61,188 bases of DNA from Gammaproteobacteria bacterium (GCA_028820325.1 JAPPJO010000134.1:1-61188); one strand, 5' to 3'. Positions 50,766 to 59,527 are shown, counted from the stretch's first letter. A program made the numbers and translations. Notes: generated by a model not told the origin, from the sequence alone.

Positions 50766-51659
50766 ATGACCGAGAGAAGGCAGGCGAGCGACTTCCCCCA
50801 GGAGGTGCTGGCCCTCTTCGATGGCTACGTGCATGGGTTCATTCGACGGCGGGACTTCCTGAAAGGAGCCGGGAAGGTGCTGGGCAGCAGCGCGGCCGCC
50901 GTGGCGGTCCTCGAGGCACTTCGTCCCAACTACGCGTGGGCGCGGCAAGTGGCGACCGACGATGCCCGAATCCGGCAGGAGTACGTCACCTACCCTTCGC
51001 CGGACGGCTCGGGGACCATGCGCGGCTACATGGCCGTGCCCGTCGACGCGACGGAGCCCAGGCCTGCGGTTCTCGTCATCCACGAGAATCGCGGCTTGAA
51101 CCCTTACATCGAAGACGTGGTCCGCAGGTTCGCCGCCGCGGACTTCGTGGCGCTGGGGCCGGACGCGCTTACCCCCCTGGGTGGCTATCCCGGCAATGAC
51201 GACGAGGGCCGGGTGATGCAGCGGCAGCTCGACCGGGACACGATGATGGAGGACTGGGTGGCCGCGTTCCGGTTCCTCCGCGACCATGAGACGACCAGCG
51301 GGCGAGTCGGGGCCGTCGGGTTCTGCTACGGCGGCGGAGTGGTGAACCAGCTCGCGGTCCGCCTTCCGGATCTGGGCGCTGGTGTGCCGTTCTACGGGTC
51401 GGCCGCGGCCGCGGAAGACGTGCCCTCGATACGGGCGCCCCTGATGATCCAGCTCGCGGGCCTGGATGAGCGGATCAACGCCGCCTACCCGGCCTACCAG
51501 GAGGCGCTGGAGGCGCACGGAAAGTCCTTCGTGGTCCATGTCTACGAGGGAGCCAACCACGGCTTCCACAACGACACCACTCCACGCTTCGACCAGGAAG
51601 CCGCCAGCCTCGCGCAGGAGCGGACCATCGCGTTCTTCAACGAGCACTTGCGAGGATGA
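50766..51659 (+). CDS. Dienelactone hydrolase family protein, Tat signal
   Basis: A 297-residue alpha/beta hydrolase. The N-terminus IRRRDFLKGAGKVLGSSAAA is a twin-arginine export signal, so the enzyme is folded before export. Catalytic residues: GFCYGGG (Cys nucleophile, typical of DLH), AGLDERI (Asp) and EGANHGFHND (His). DLH opens dienelactone or related lactones; Tat-exported relatives are often carboxymethylenebutenolidase-like with unknown substrate. ATG 50766 follows GGAGGG. It is in a run of same-strand genes for membrane proteins and an ion carrier. Confidence 0.88.
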   Translation: MTERRQASDFPQEVLALFDGYVHGFIRRRDFLKGAGKVLGSSAAAVAVLEALRPNYAWARQVATDDARIRQEYVTYPSPDGSGTMRGYMAVPVDATEPRPAVLVIHENRGLNPYIEDVVRRFAAADFVALGPDALTPLGGYPGNDDEGRVMQRQLDRDTMMEDWVAAFRFLRDHETTSGRVGAVGFCYGGGVVNQLAVRLPDLGAGVPFYGSAAAAEDVPSIRAPLMIQLAGLDERINAAYPAYQEALEAHGKSFVVHVYEGANHGFHNDTTPRFDQEAASLAQERTIAFFNEHLRG

Positions 51660-51714
51660 GGCCTGCCGGCCGGCCGGACTGGTGCCGGGACGTGCGGGGG
51701 ACGAACATCCGCAC

Positions 51715-53493
51715 ATGACGTTCGACATCGTATTCGTGCTGGGCCTGACCCTGGCCGCTCTGGTCCTGTTCGCCATGGACCGGCTGCGGCTGGACCAGGT
51801 CGCCATGTCGGTCCCGGTGGTCCTCCTCCTGAGCGGCATCCTCACGCCGGCCGAAGCCGTATCGGGCCTGTCGAGCCGCGCGACTGTGACCGTCGGCTCG
51901 ATGCTCGTGCTCGGCCTGGGGCTCCGCAAAACCGGTCTCGTGTCCGCCATCGGGGCCTGGGCGCGCACCGCCCCCCTCGGCGGCAAGTACTCCCGGATGT
52001 TCGCGCTCTGCCTCGTCTGCGCGCTCCTCTCGCCGTTTCTCATGACCACCGCCGTCGTGATGGTGTTCCTGCCCGTCTTCGTCGCGCTCGCCGAGCAGGC
52101 CAAGGAGCCGGCCTCGCGCTATCTCATGCCCCTCTCGTTCGTCTCCATTCTCGGGGGCACCGTCACGCTGATGGGGACTTCCACCAACCTGGTCGTGCAC
52201 GGCGAAGCGATGAGGCGCGGGTTCGACGAACTCCACATGTTCTCGATCACCCCGCTCGGCCTGATCTGTCTCGCTGTGGGCCTGCTGTATCTCTTCACCG
52301 TCGGCCGGGTGCTCCTGCCGCGCCGCGTCCGACCGCCGGACCTGTCCAGCAAGTACGACATCCGCCGCTTCGTCACGGAACTGCACGTCCCGGAGGACTC
52401 GCCCGCGAACGGCCGCTCGCTGGCCGACCTCAAGTGGGGCGAACGGTACGGCGTCACCGTACTGGACATCGAACGGGGGGAACAGGAGATCACTGCGCCG
52501 CACGGAGACCGCCACATACGGCCGGGCGACGTCCTCTACGTGCAGGGGTCCGCCGAGCGCCTTCTTGAACTCGCGCGCCGGCAGCGACTCGAGACCCCGA
52601 GGGAACGGAAGGAACAGGGACTCGATCTGGCGGCGGGCGGCGGGCGGCTGGTCGAAGTCCTCGTGGCGCCCGGCTCGAGTCTCGTCAGCCGGACGCTTCG
52701 CGACCTGAACTTCGCGCAGCGCTACGATGCCGCCGTACTCGCGATCCAGCATCACGGCGTGACCGTCACCGAGAGGCTGGCGGAGGTCTCGTTCCGCGTC
52801 GGCGACCTGCTCCTGGTACACGGGACGGCGAACGCGCTCGGACGCCTCGTCGAAGATCCCGGGTTCGTCCCCGTGGGAGAAGTGAAGACGCAGACCGGGC
52901 GCAGGCCGCGGGCCGGCGTGGCCGCGGCGATCATGGTCGGCGTCGTGCTCAGTGCCAGCCTCGGCGTCCTCGACATCATGACGGCCGCGCTCTCGGGCGT
53001 CGGCCTCATGGTGTTCACGCGCTGCGTGCGCGTCGAGGAGATCTACGCGGAGATGGAATGGCTGGTCATCTTTGTGCTGGCCGGCCTCATTCCGCTCGGG
53101 GTGGCGCTCGAGACCACCGGGGCGGCGGAGTTGCTCGCGCGCGGGGTGGTGGCGGCGACGGCGCCGCTGGGAGCCAGCGGACTCGTCGCGGCCTTCTACC
53201 TGGTGACCGTCCTCATGACCGCCATCGTGTCCAACGCGGCGACGGCCGTGATGCTCACTCCGGTCGCGATCCTCGCGGCGACGCAGGCGGGCGTGAACCC
53301 GTACGCGCTCCTCATCGCCGTGATGTTCGGGGCATCGGCCTCCTTCGTCACGCCGTTCGGATATCAGACCAACGTCATGATCTACGGGCCGGGCGGATAT
53401 CGCTTCTCCGACTTCGTGAAGGTGGGCGGCCTGCTGAACCTCGTCCTCCTCATCACGGCCAGCCTCCTCATCCCGGTCTTCTGGTCCAGCTAG
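51715..53493 (+). CDS. SLC13/ArsB-type carrier with TrkA-C domains
   Basis: A 592-residue inner-membrane carrier of the ion-transporter superfamily. N-terminal membrane bundle with the SLC13 hallmark (MTTAVVMVFLPVFVALA and VTLMGTSTNLVVHG), then two cytosolic TrkA-C (RCK-C) domains (about 215-385: DVLYVQGSAERLLELA and VGDLLLVHGTANALGRL), then a second membrane bundle with VSNAATAVMLTPVAILA and GASASFVTPFGYQTN. This arrangement occurs in putative sulfate, dicarboxylate or cation carriers gated by RCK ligands. Substrate not determinable. It precedes the third channel-like paralog by 20 bases. Confidence 0.9.
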   Translation: MTFDIVFVLGLTLAALVLFAMDRLRLDQVAMSVPVVLLLSGILTPAEAVSGLSSRATVTVGSMLVLGLGLRKTGLVSAIGAWARTAPLGGKYSRMFALCLVCALLSPFLMTTAVVMVFLPVFVALAEQAKEPASRYLMPLSFVSILGGTVTLMGTSTNLVVHGEAMRRGFDELHMFSITPLGLICLAVGLLYLFTVGRVLLPRRVRPPDLSSKYDIRRFVTELHVPEDSPANGRSLADLKWGERYGVTVLDIERGEQEITAPHGDRHIRPGDVLYVQGSAERLLELARRQRLETPRERKEQGLDLAAGGGRLVEVLVAPGSSLVSRTLRDLNFAQRYDAAVLAIQHHGVTVTERLAEVSFRVGDLLLVHGTANALGRLVEDPGFVPVGEVKTQTGRRPRAGVAAAIMVGVVLSASLGVLDIMTAALSGVGLMVFTRCVRVEEIYAEMEWLVIFVLAGLIPLGVALETTGAAELLARGVVAATAPLGASGLVAAFYLVTVLMTAIVSNAATAVMLTPVAILAATQAGVNPYALLIAVMFGASASFVTPFGYQTNVMIYGPGGYRFSDFVKVGGLLNLVLLITASLLIPVFWSS

Positions 53494-53513
53494 CGGATCG
53501 ACCGAGGGAGGTG

Positions 53514-54611
53514 ATGGTGCACCGCTTGATCTGGCTGGCAGTCCGGATTGCAGCGGCCGTCGCGGTCATCGTCGTGCCCTTCGGCTACGCGACGGCGGGG
53601 AACAACGCCGGCGTCGCGGTCGGCGCCGGCTGCGGCCTCGCCATCGGCGCGGCGGTCGGTCTCAGCGGGAACCGGGGTCCACGGCCGTGGACCGGCATCC
53701 TCGTCGGCTCTCTGGTGGGGATCGGCGCCGTGTTTGCCTCCACCGTAGCCGTCACGAGCGGAGCGATCGCCATGTCCCCGGTGCTCGCCCTGGGCGTCGG
53801 GCTGATCCACGGGGAAGACCTGTTGGACGAGGTCGGCGGAACCTCCTTCTCGGGGTATCGGGACGCGTTCAGGGAGACGTTGTTCGTATCCGCCCTCCTC
53901 GCCCTGGGGCTTCTGCCCGCCATCTATACGCTGTCGGAACCATCGCTCTTCGTGGACATCTTCCTGTTCGTGCCCTACGTGGCGCTCTCCGCCGGCCTCC
54001 TCAGCCACCGCGCCGCGGGCTGGCGCGACACCCGTCCTCCCGCGCTGCTCGTGCTCGCCGCGGTCCCCACCGTCGGCTATGCAGGTGGCGCGATTGTCGT
54101 GGGGCTGATGGAGGCCGACCCGGGGTTGGGCATCGGGGCCGGCCTGGGCATCGCGGCCGGCCTGCTGCTCCTCGAACTGGCCGTCACGGCGGCCTTCTTC
54201 ATCGCCGGGCGCGCGGCGATCATCTGGTTCCGGCCGCGGTTTCGCGTGTACCGCGGCCTCGCGGACTACCTGCGCGTCATGTGGGTCCCGATCGGCGGCT
54301 TCGCGATCGGCTACGTGACGATCATCGTCCTGTTCGCCGGGTTCTACGGCACGCTGGAACACTTCAGTCCGGGGGCGTTCGCCGACGCCGGCGCCGGGAT
54401 CGTGGACTGGCTGTTCTTCTCGTTCTTCGCCGCCCTGGGCCAGGACTTCGCGACCGTCGCCCCGGTGTCTGTCGGCGCCCGCGGGCTCGTCGGCCTCCAC
54501 CTGATTCTCTCGGCGGGGTGGGTCGTCGTGCTGTTCGCGGCGGTCATGACCTCCATCGGGCCGAAGCTGGAGCGGATCGCCCGGCGCCAGGCCGAGAACG
54601 ACGGCGGCTGA
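53514..54611 (+). CDS. Membrane protein, paralog 3, channel-like pore region
   Basis: A 365-residue third paralog of the proteins at 48560 and 49657. The shared end includes LADYLRVMWVPIGGFAIGY and FFAALGQDFATVAPVSVGAR. ATG 53514 has an excellent GAGGGAGGTG site overlapping the first codon region. Separation from the other two copies by the hydrolase and carrier suggests duplication within one operon. The gene ends 4 bases before the converging amine-oxidase fragment. Confidence 0.65.
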   Translation: MVHRLIWLAVRIAAAVAVIVVPFGYATAGNNAGVAVGAGCGLAIGAAVGLSGNRGPRPWTGILVGSLVGIGAVFASTVAVTSGAIAMSPVLALGVGLIHGEDLLDEVGGTSFSGYRDAFRETLFVSALLALGLLPAIYTLSEPSLFVDIFLFVPYVALSAGLLSHRAAGWRDTRPPALLVLAAVPTVGYAGGAIVVGLMEADPGLGIGAGLGIAAGLLLLELAVTAAFFIAGRAAIIWFRPRFRVYRGLADYLRVMWVPIGGFAIGYVTIIVLFAGFYGTLEHFSPGAFADAGAGIVDWLFFSFFAALGQDFATVAPVSVGARGLVGLHLILSAGWVVVLFAAVMTSIGPKLERIARRQAENDGG

Positions 54612-54615
54612 GCCG

Positions 54616-55206
54616 TCAGGCCTTTCTGAAGCGCCAGCCGTACAGGATCCGGCCGTAGTAGTTGAACATCTTTCTCGCTTCGGGATCCTCGAACGGGTAG
54701 TCCGCGCCGATCTGTCTCGCGGCCGCGAGTCCGGTGACGAAGGCCGTTTCCTGGCTGTTGATCAGCGTGTGGGCGCCGGAGTGCCAACTCCCTTTCCTCC
54801 CCTGAATGAAGCGGAACAGGGGGACGAGCCACGCGACATGGCGCACGTCGTGTACGATGTGCTGGAACCACCGACGTTCGATCACCTTCCCGTCGTCGAT
54901 CTCGCTGATCGGGTTGTACGTCACCAGGCAGGGCTTGTCCGAGCGCTTCGCCCACGGCTGCTGGTTGTGCATGATGTAGGTGATCTCGTAGTTGTCCGGC
55001 CGGGCGCCGTACTGCTCGATATGGTTGCTCCGGGTTTCCAGGGCCTTCACCTCGCTGTCCGGCAGGACCGAGGCGTCCGAATGCACGACCGTATGGTTGT
55101 GGAGCTCGCTTTCGTAGCGGATCGACGAGAGGATGTAGCGCTCCAGGAACGTCGGCTCGTCCAGCATCATCAGCGTCTGGTTCTCCTTGTAGATACCATC
55201 CAGCAA
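54616..55206 (-). pseudogene. FAD amine-oxidase-like protein, C-terminal fragment
   Basis: The last ~190 residues of a flavin-containing amine-oxidase-like oxidoreductase. Recognisable family stretches: NQTLMMLDEPTFLERYIL, HNHTVVHSDASVLPDSE, KPCLVTYNPIS and the C-terminal cofactor-side end WHSGAHTLINSQETAFVTGL. The N-terminal FAD-binding GxGxxG half is missing. Homology fades at about residue 8 (55185), exactly where the P4-type integrase element begins. The ATG at 55206 belongs to element DNA. The rest of the gene is expected beyond the right edge of the window on the reverse strand. Confidence 0.7.
55187..55193. other. Candidate left attachment core (TTGTAGA)
   Basis: The heptamer TTGTAGA sits exactly where amine-oxidase homology stops. 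The same heptamer occurs at 61145-61151. A 7-base match is weak by itself; frame restoration across the two copies is the main support. Confidence 0.4.
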
Positions 55207-55237
55207 GATTCACGGACATCCCATATTGTGAGTAAAC

Positions 55238-55267
55238 TTGTTGTTATTCCGTTACTTATGTTATACT
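55238..55267 (+). promoter_or_regulatory. Promoter of the P4-type integrase
   Basis: TTGTTG (55238-55243), an 18-base A/T-rich spacer, and TATACT (55262-55267), 73 bases before the integrase ATG. The segment is markedly A/T-rich against its surroundings. A sigma-70-like promoter is the simplest reading. Confidence 0.6.
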
Positions 55268-55301
55268 GCCGTGTCAGAACGTTCACCGTGTTCCAGTACG
55301 G

Positions 55302-55336
55302 AAAGGGTGATCGGCGGGGTGACCACGAAAGGGTGA
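55302..55336 (+). repeat. Arm-type repeat at left end of element
   Basis: The 25 bases 55302-55326 (starting AAAGGGTGAT, ending GGGGTGACCAC) match 61094-61118 in 22 of 25 positions and in the same orientation. A second GAAAGGGTGA at 55327-55336 repeats the first one 26 bases later. Placement just inside both ends suggests integrase arm-binding sites. The second copy also runs into the ribosome-site region of the integrase. Confidence 0.6.
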
Positions 55337-55340
55337 CCAG

Positions 55341-56504
55341 ATGGGCAAACACGGCAGGAAACTCACCGCCGCCTTCGTGCGGAGCGTTCACGAACCGGGC
55401 CTGTACTGGGACGAGCACGGCCTCGTGCTGCGCGTCAAGCCGTCCGGCTACAAGCAGTGGATCCAGCGGCTGTTCATCCACGGCAAGCGCAGGGAGCTGG
55501 GGCTCGGTTCCGTCCGCCTCGTGACGCTGGCCGAGGCGCGGGACGCGGCGCTGGCCAACCGCAAGGTGGCCCGCGCGGGCGGCGACCCGAGGACGAAGCG
55601 GCGCAGTTCCGTGCCGACGTTCGAGCAGGCGGCCGCCAAGGTGTTCGCGATGCACCGCGCGAACTGGACCGAGAGGCACGCGGGCCAGTGGATCGCGACG
55701 CTTCGGACCTACGCATATCCCGGTATCGGTGGCAAGCGGGTGGACCGGATCAGGTCTGCGGACGTGATGGGCGTGCTCATGCCGATCTGGAACGACAAGT
55801 ACCAGACGGCCAAGCGGGTGCGGCAGCGGATCTCGACGGTGATGCGGTGGGCGATCGCGCAGGGCTACCGGGTGGACAACCCGGCGGGCGACGCCATCGG
55901 GGCGGCGCTGCCCAAGCCGCCCCGCGTCCAGAAGCACTACAAGGCGCTGCCCTACAGGAAGGTAGCCGCGGCGATCGAAGCGGTTGTTGGGTCCGAGGCG
56001 AGGCTTTCGGTGAAGCTGGGCATCGAATTTCTCGTGCTGACGGCCTGCCGATCCGGCGAGGTGCGCGGGGCTCGCTGGGCGGAGATCGACATCGAGGGCG
56101 GGGAGTGGGCGATCCCGGCGGAGCGGATGAAGAGCCGCCGGGAGCACCGGGTGCCGCTCTCGGGGAGGGCGCGGGAGATTCTGGCTGAGGCCAAGGCACA
56201 CGCGCCCCGGTCGGAGTTGGTATTCCCGTCCGCGCGGGGACTGGTGCTGCCGAGCTTCGAGTTCACGGGCTTGCTCAAGGCGCTCGGGGTCGGAGCCGTG
56301 CCGCACGGGTTCCGTTCGAGCTTTCGGGACTGGGCGGCTGAGCGCACCGATGCGCCGCGGGCGGTCATGGAGGCGGCGCTGGCCCACGCGGTGCGCAATC
56401 GGGTGGAGGCGGCCTACGCCCGCTCTGACCTCTTCGAGCGCCGCCGCGTCCTCATGGAGCAGTGGGCGGAGTACCTTGGGGACCGGGGAGAGGTCACCGG
56501 CTGA
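55341..56504 (+). CDS. P4-type tyrosine integrase
   Basis: A 387-residue integrase with an N-terminal DUF4102-like domain (LYWDEHGLVLRVKPSGYKQW and ELGLGSVRLVTLAEARD), a core-binding domain (about 95-190) and a catalytic domain. Catalytic residues: Arg in TACRSGEVRGARW, HxxR in PHGFRSSFRDW, His in AALAHAV and Tyr in EAAYARSD. P4-family integrases usually target tRNA genes; here the apparent target is a protein gene. It starts behind the repeats and promoter described above. Its stop overlaps the converging nuclease gene by 11 bases. Confidence 0.92.
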   Translation: MGKHGRKLTAAFVRSVHEPGLYWDEHGLVLRVKPSGYKQWIQRLFIHGKRRELGLGSVRLVTLAEARDAALANRKVARAGGDPRTKRRSSVPTFEQAAAKVFAMHRANWTERHAGQWIATLRTYAYPGIGGKRVDRIRSADVMGVLMPIWNDKYQTAKRVRQRISTVMRWAIAQGYRVDNPAGDAIGAALPKPPRVQKHYKALPYRKVAAAIEAVVGSEARLSVKLGIEFLVLTACRSGEVRGARWAEIDIEGGEWAIPAERMKSRREHRVPLSGRAREILAEAKAHAPRSELVFPSARGLVLPSFEFTGLLKALGVGAVPHGFRSSFRDWAAERTDAPRAVMEAALAHAVRNRVEAAYARSDLFERRRVLMEQWAEYLGDRGEVTG

Positions 56505-57333
56505 TCGGACCGGATTCTAAGCTGCCGTGTCTGCCGGGCAAGCTTGAAGGCCCGTTTTCGTGTGGCGCGAGTGCATTTCGTGGAATCTGTAGCAATAGCG
56601 CGAACTCATGGTGTGACGCCGACGCCGCGAACAGCAGCGCCGTCGATGGGCAGTCGTCGAGTACCCGGATCGCCTCGTCCAGCTCCCGCCGGTCTATCGT
56701 GAGACGCCACTTCCTGCGGACCTCCAGCGTGCGCCCGACGTACCAGCACCGGTTGTAGGGGGGGAGCCACTCCGCCACATCCTTGGCCGCCTTGTCGTGC
56801 CGGTTCACGTCCGGCGCGGCGAGCGTGAGGTTCAGAAGGTCGCGGGCGAACGCCCGGCGATCCTCCGCCGATCGTGCGCACATCCCGCTGTCGTGCGCCT
56901 CCGAGACGGCGACGATGTGCTCGATGTCGGTCTCGGCCGGGGAACCGAAGTACCGGCCGGTATAGGGGCCGTAGATCCGCCCGCCCATCGCCGCGATGAT
57001 CTCGGCCTCGACGGATGCCGGGTATCGGTAATCGTCCCGGTTGTACGGGGCGCACCGGGCCTCGGGAGCAACCGAGAGCCCTTGCCACAGGTTGGACTTC
57101 GGTTCCGGGAGCCCGGTGGACGCCCCGCATCCCATGAGCAGGAAGGCCGCGAGCAGGCCGGCTTCCCGAAAAGAAGCGGGCCGCGCCGGGTGGGTAGCCC
57201 GGCCACGGCCCCGAACCGAACAACATGGAGACGATCCATGCCGAACGGCCTCACCCAAGGTCTGAAACGCGTGGCCCGCCTCGTCCCGCTGTTCCTTGCA
57301 TGGCCAAACAGCCCGCGAGACCGCCGGGGCCAT
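56494..57333 (-). CDS. Lipoprotein HNH-family nuclease
   Basis: A secreted nuclease of the HNH/DUF1524-related type. The catalytic block TDIEHIVAVSEAHDSGMC is followed by LLNLTLAAPDVNRHDKAAKD and WLPPYNRCWYVGR, the order typical of the family (His-metal Asn/His-Lys). The segment AGLLAAFLLMGCGAS is a lipoprotein signal with Cys after LMG. The start is uncertain: ATG 57333 is the only ATG/GTG in frame before the signal, but gives a long N-terminal extension; a frameshift or rare start is possible. It is encoded against the integrase. Export with a lipobox would place DNA cleavage outside the inner membrane, useful for nutrient DNA or for blocking incoming DNA. Confidence 0.75.
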   Translation of the reverse strand: MAPAVSRAVWPCKEQRDEAGHAFQTLGEAVRHGSSPCCSVRGRGRATHPARPASFREAGLLAAFLLMGCGASTGLPEPKSNLWQGLSVAPEARCAPYNRDDYRYPASVEAEIIAAMGGRIYGPYTGRYFGSPAETDIEHIVAVSEAHDSGMCARSAEDRRAFARDLLNLTLAAPDVNRHDKAAKDVAEWLPPYNRCWYVGRTLEVRRKWRLTIDRRELDEAIRVLDDCPSTALLFAASASHHEFALLLQIPRNALAPHENGPSSLPGRHGSLESGPISR

Positions 57334-57579
57334 CCCGTCGGACTGCTGGTGTCGTGAAGTCGCTGGCCGAGGCAGATAATCGTGGCCGACCCGCCACCGC
57401 CACCACCTACTCGGCGCGCCTTGTCCGCAGCCTTGCGCTCATGGGAGCACGATACGCCCCGTGCCCGCTTGCGGGAAGTGCTTGATCACCGGGATGGCCG
57501 TGAGCGTAGCGGCTCCGAAACCGGTTCTCACCGCTGAGTCGCGGACCGCGTCGAGGCCCGATCCGTTGGACCGCGCCAA

Positions 57580-57666
57580 GGCTGGCTTCACGACCGTTAC
57601 TGGTCGGGAGCCAGCCGACGCCACGTTGAACGTGGCGGGCTGCCGAGGGGGAACGCTGCGCCCCCC
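57580..57666 (+). repeat. Three-hairpin module, copy A
   Basis: Three consecutive inverted repeats: GGCTGGCT...AGCCAGCC with an inner CGACC-gttact-GGTCG (57580-57616), the palindrome GCCACGTT-G-AACGTGGC (57620-57636), and a G5/C6 stem (about 57646-57666). A copy in opposite orientation with the same order lies at 59116-59195, on the other side of the propeller gene. This is the main content of the 390-base gap after the HNH gene; no gene was recognised there. Confidence 0.75.
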
Positions 57667-57723
57667 TCAAACCCCCGGCAATTCCGCGCCGCTCCGGAAC
57701 CGTTGGTGCGGATTCGGGCGGAT

Positions 57724-58972
57724 CTATCGCCCGGCGGGCTGCCGTTCGAGCCGCCACACGTCAACGTGGTCCAAGTCCATGTCGTCTTGGCGGACCGTCG
57801 CCAGATGATCGCCCCGGAAGACGGGGACGGTTCGCTCCTTGAACGGGACGGCGGAAACGCTGCCGAGCAGCCTCCCCTCGGGATCGAAGAACTCCCAGCG
57901 GTTGCCGGCGGTGCGGATGACTTCGACCCACAGCTTGCCGTCGGTGGACACGAAGACCTCGTTGATGAACGAAGCCCGTTCAGGCCGATTGTACCCTCGG
58001 GGGTTGCACGAGCCGCCCGGCCAACGCTCCATGGCCTCGTTGAACTCCGCGCTGCCCGCGTCCCATTCCTCGTCCGAGATCGGCTCGGTCGGCAGTGTGC
58101 GCTCGATCACCCGCAGGGTGTCGCTCTCGCCCCGCGTGACGGTGATCCGGTAGAAATAGCCCCAAGCGGAATACATGACGCCCCCGGAAGCCGGGTGCTG
58201 CACCCACTTTGCCCCAGCCGTGTGGCCGTAGAAGCCGACCCTTCCCTCCTCCCAAGTGCAGAGAATCCCAACCGGTTTGCCCAGGAAGGTCGTCGGGAGC
58301 CGTCAGGAAGGGCACGGTATCGCCCGTGGCTCCGCTGTTGTCGAGGCCGATCCACTGAGCGCCGGCATCAGGATCGAAGGCGAAGCGGAAGACCTCGTTC
58401 TCGCCGACGGGGTAGAATCGAATGTTCGCGGCCGATCCGGTCAGACCTCCCGTGGTCCTTCTTTGCCCGAGCCACTCCCCTTCAGCCGAAAACTCGCCGA
58501 TGCGCCCTTGAACCGGATCGAAGGTGATGAGCCGGTCCCCGACCCAAGCCAAAGAATAGAGGCTCCTGAACTCGCCCGGTCCCGCACCTTCCCGACCGAA
58601 GGTACGCATGTGCGCCCCGTCGAAACCGAAGACGCGGACCTCGTGGTTTATGGCGTCCGCCACGAAGATGGTCTCATCGGGGCCGATGGCGACGGCGCCG
58701 ACCTGGCCGAACTCGTCGGGAGTCTGTTGTTCCGTCAGCGACCTGGGTCCGATCGAGACGACCGGGGTTAGTTGCCATCCGGTCGGCGTGCCGATGTTGG
58801 TGACGTGGACGACGCCGCCCACGGTGTCGAAAGTGGTGGCGAGGTCGCCACCGCCAGCCGTCAAGGTCCCTTGATCGCAGGCTGCTGCCGAGATTGCCGC
58901 GAGGAGGAGCGGAACCTTGGCGGTGGAGACACGAAGCGGATGCGGGCGCGCGACCATTCTTGGCTCGATCAT
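57724..58972 (-). pseudogene. 6-bladed propeller lipoprotein, frameshifted
   Basis: A secreted 6-bladed (NHL-like) propeller protein in two frames. Start ATG 58972 or 58957 precedes VPLLLAAISAAACDQG, a lipoprotein signal with Cys after AAA. Repeats: GAVAIGPDETIFVADAINHE, REGAGPGEFRSLYSLAWVGD and GRIGEFSAEGEWLG. At about 58245 the frame is lost (GGGKGRLLR) and continues in the next frame as GGRVGFYGHTAGAKW through to VWRLERQPAGR at 57724. One extra G in a G-run explains it. Either sequencing error or recent decay. Such proteins are common in diderm bacteria with large secreted proteomes. It is framed by inverted hairpin modules. Confidence 0.75.
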
Positions 58973-59115
58973 GGTGGAGGAAGGCACCCACAAAGGTTGG
59001 CCTGCGCCTCTGTCCCTGCAAGGTCGGCGGCAAGCGGCCCGACACGGTACCGAGGGCGGGGAAACCCATCGCCCGCGATTCTTTGCGCGCATCAGCGCGG
59101 GCTTCTCGGGGTCGA

Positions 59116-59195
59116 AGGGGCGGAGCCCCTCGCCAGCCGCAGTGTTCAACACTGCGTGTGCTGGCTCGTGACCGATAACGGTCACGAGCCAGCAC
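59116..59195 (-). repeat. Three-hairpin module, copy B (inverted)
   Basis: Reverse-strand counterpart of copy A: a perfect 16-base stem with loop GATAAC (59158-59195), the palindrome GCAGTGTT-C-AACACTGC (59139-59155) and AGGGGC-gga-GCCCCT (59116-59130). Arms differ from copy A but pairing is kept. It sits in the 449-base gap upstream of the propeller gene. Confidence 0.75.
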
Positions 59196-59396
59196 TCGAC
59201 ATGGTCCTTGGCTGTGGATCCGGGCACCCTCTCCGGTTGCCCTGTGTGACGCTCAGCCAAAGACCCGCCAGCATTCCCAGCGACAGATTGCCCAGCCTAC
59301 CCCACCCCCGCTGCGGGCTTCCTTCTCCACCTTCGACAGCGTTGACAATGCGCTAGCTTGGGCGGTAGCTAAGTCGTCCGGCGCGGACTCAGCGAC

Positions 59397-59428
59397 CCAA
59401 CATGCCGCAACCGCTGGCGGCATGTTGG
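59397..59428 (+). repeat. 12-base hairpin before the small membrane ORF
   Basis: CCAACATGCCGC and its exact complement GCGGCATGTTGG with an 8-base loop. The right arm contains ATG 59422, so folding would hide that start codon; alternatively it is the end of the upstream region's terminator. Confidence 0.55.
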
Positions 59429-59523
59429 TCTCCCTGTGGCTGGTCGTTCTCTCACTTGGACTGATCGGTTCATTTGCCGGGCTGATCTCCCGATGGATCG
59501 AACGAAATCAGGCGAAGGAGTGA
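59422..59523 (+). CDS. Putative 33-residue single-helix membrane peptide
   Basis: A short ORF: one hydrophobic helix (LVSLWLVVLSLGLIGSFAG) then a basic-acidic tail (ISRWIERNQAKE). It ends 4 bases before the SAP-nuclease start, whose ribosome site (GAAGGAG) overlaps its last codons. Its ATG lies in a hairpin and has no clear ribosome site; the frame is open further upstream without ATG. It could be a membrane anchor or antitoxin-like partner, or just the tail of a decayed gene. Confidence 0.4.
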   Translation: MLVSLWLVVLSLGLIGSFAGLISRWIERNQAKE

Positions 59524-59527
59524 CGGC

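Noticed and set aside
48560..54611. Potassium channels
   Set aside because: No TxGYG filter in any copy; only the surrounding pattern is channel-like.
55187..55193. Treating the 7-base match as proof of the att core
   Set aside because: A 7-base match in two short windows has a sizeable chance of arising randomly; it is used only together with the homology break and frame continuity.
57461..57808. 115-codon forward frame over hairpin copy A
   Set aside because: Part resembles a peptide readable from copy B, but the frame runs against the propeller gene end and has no ribosome site; the repeat explains it better.
57580..59195. Hairpin modules as integron attC sites
   Set aside because: The GTTGAAC centre recalls attC boxes, but the two copies are inverted, there is no integron integrase, and the box pairs with itself and not with a distant partner.
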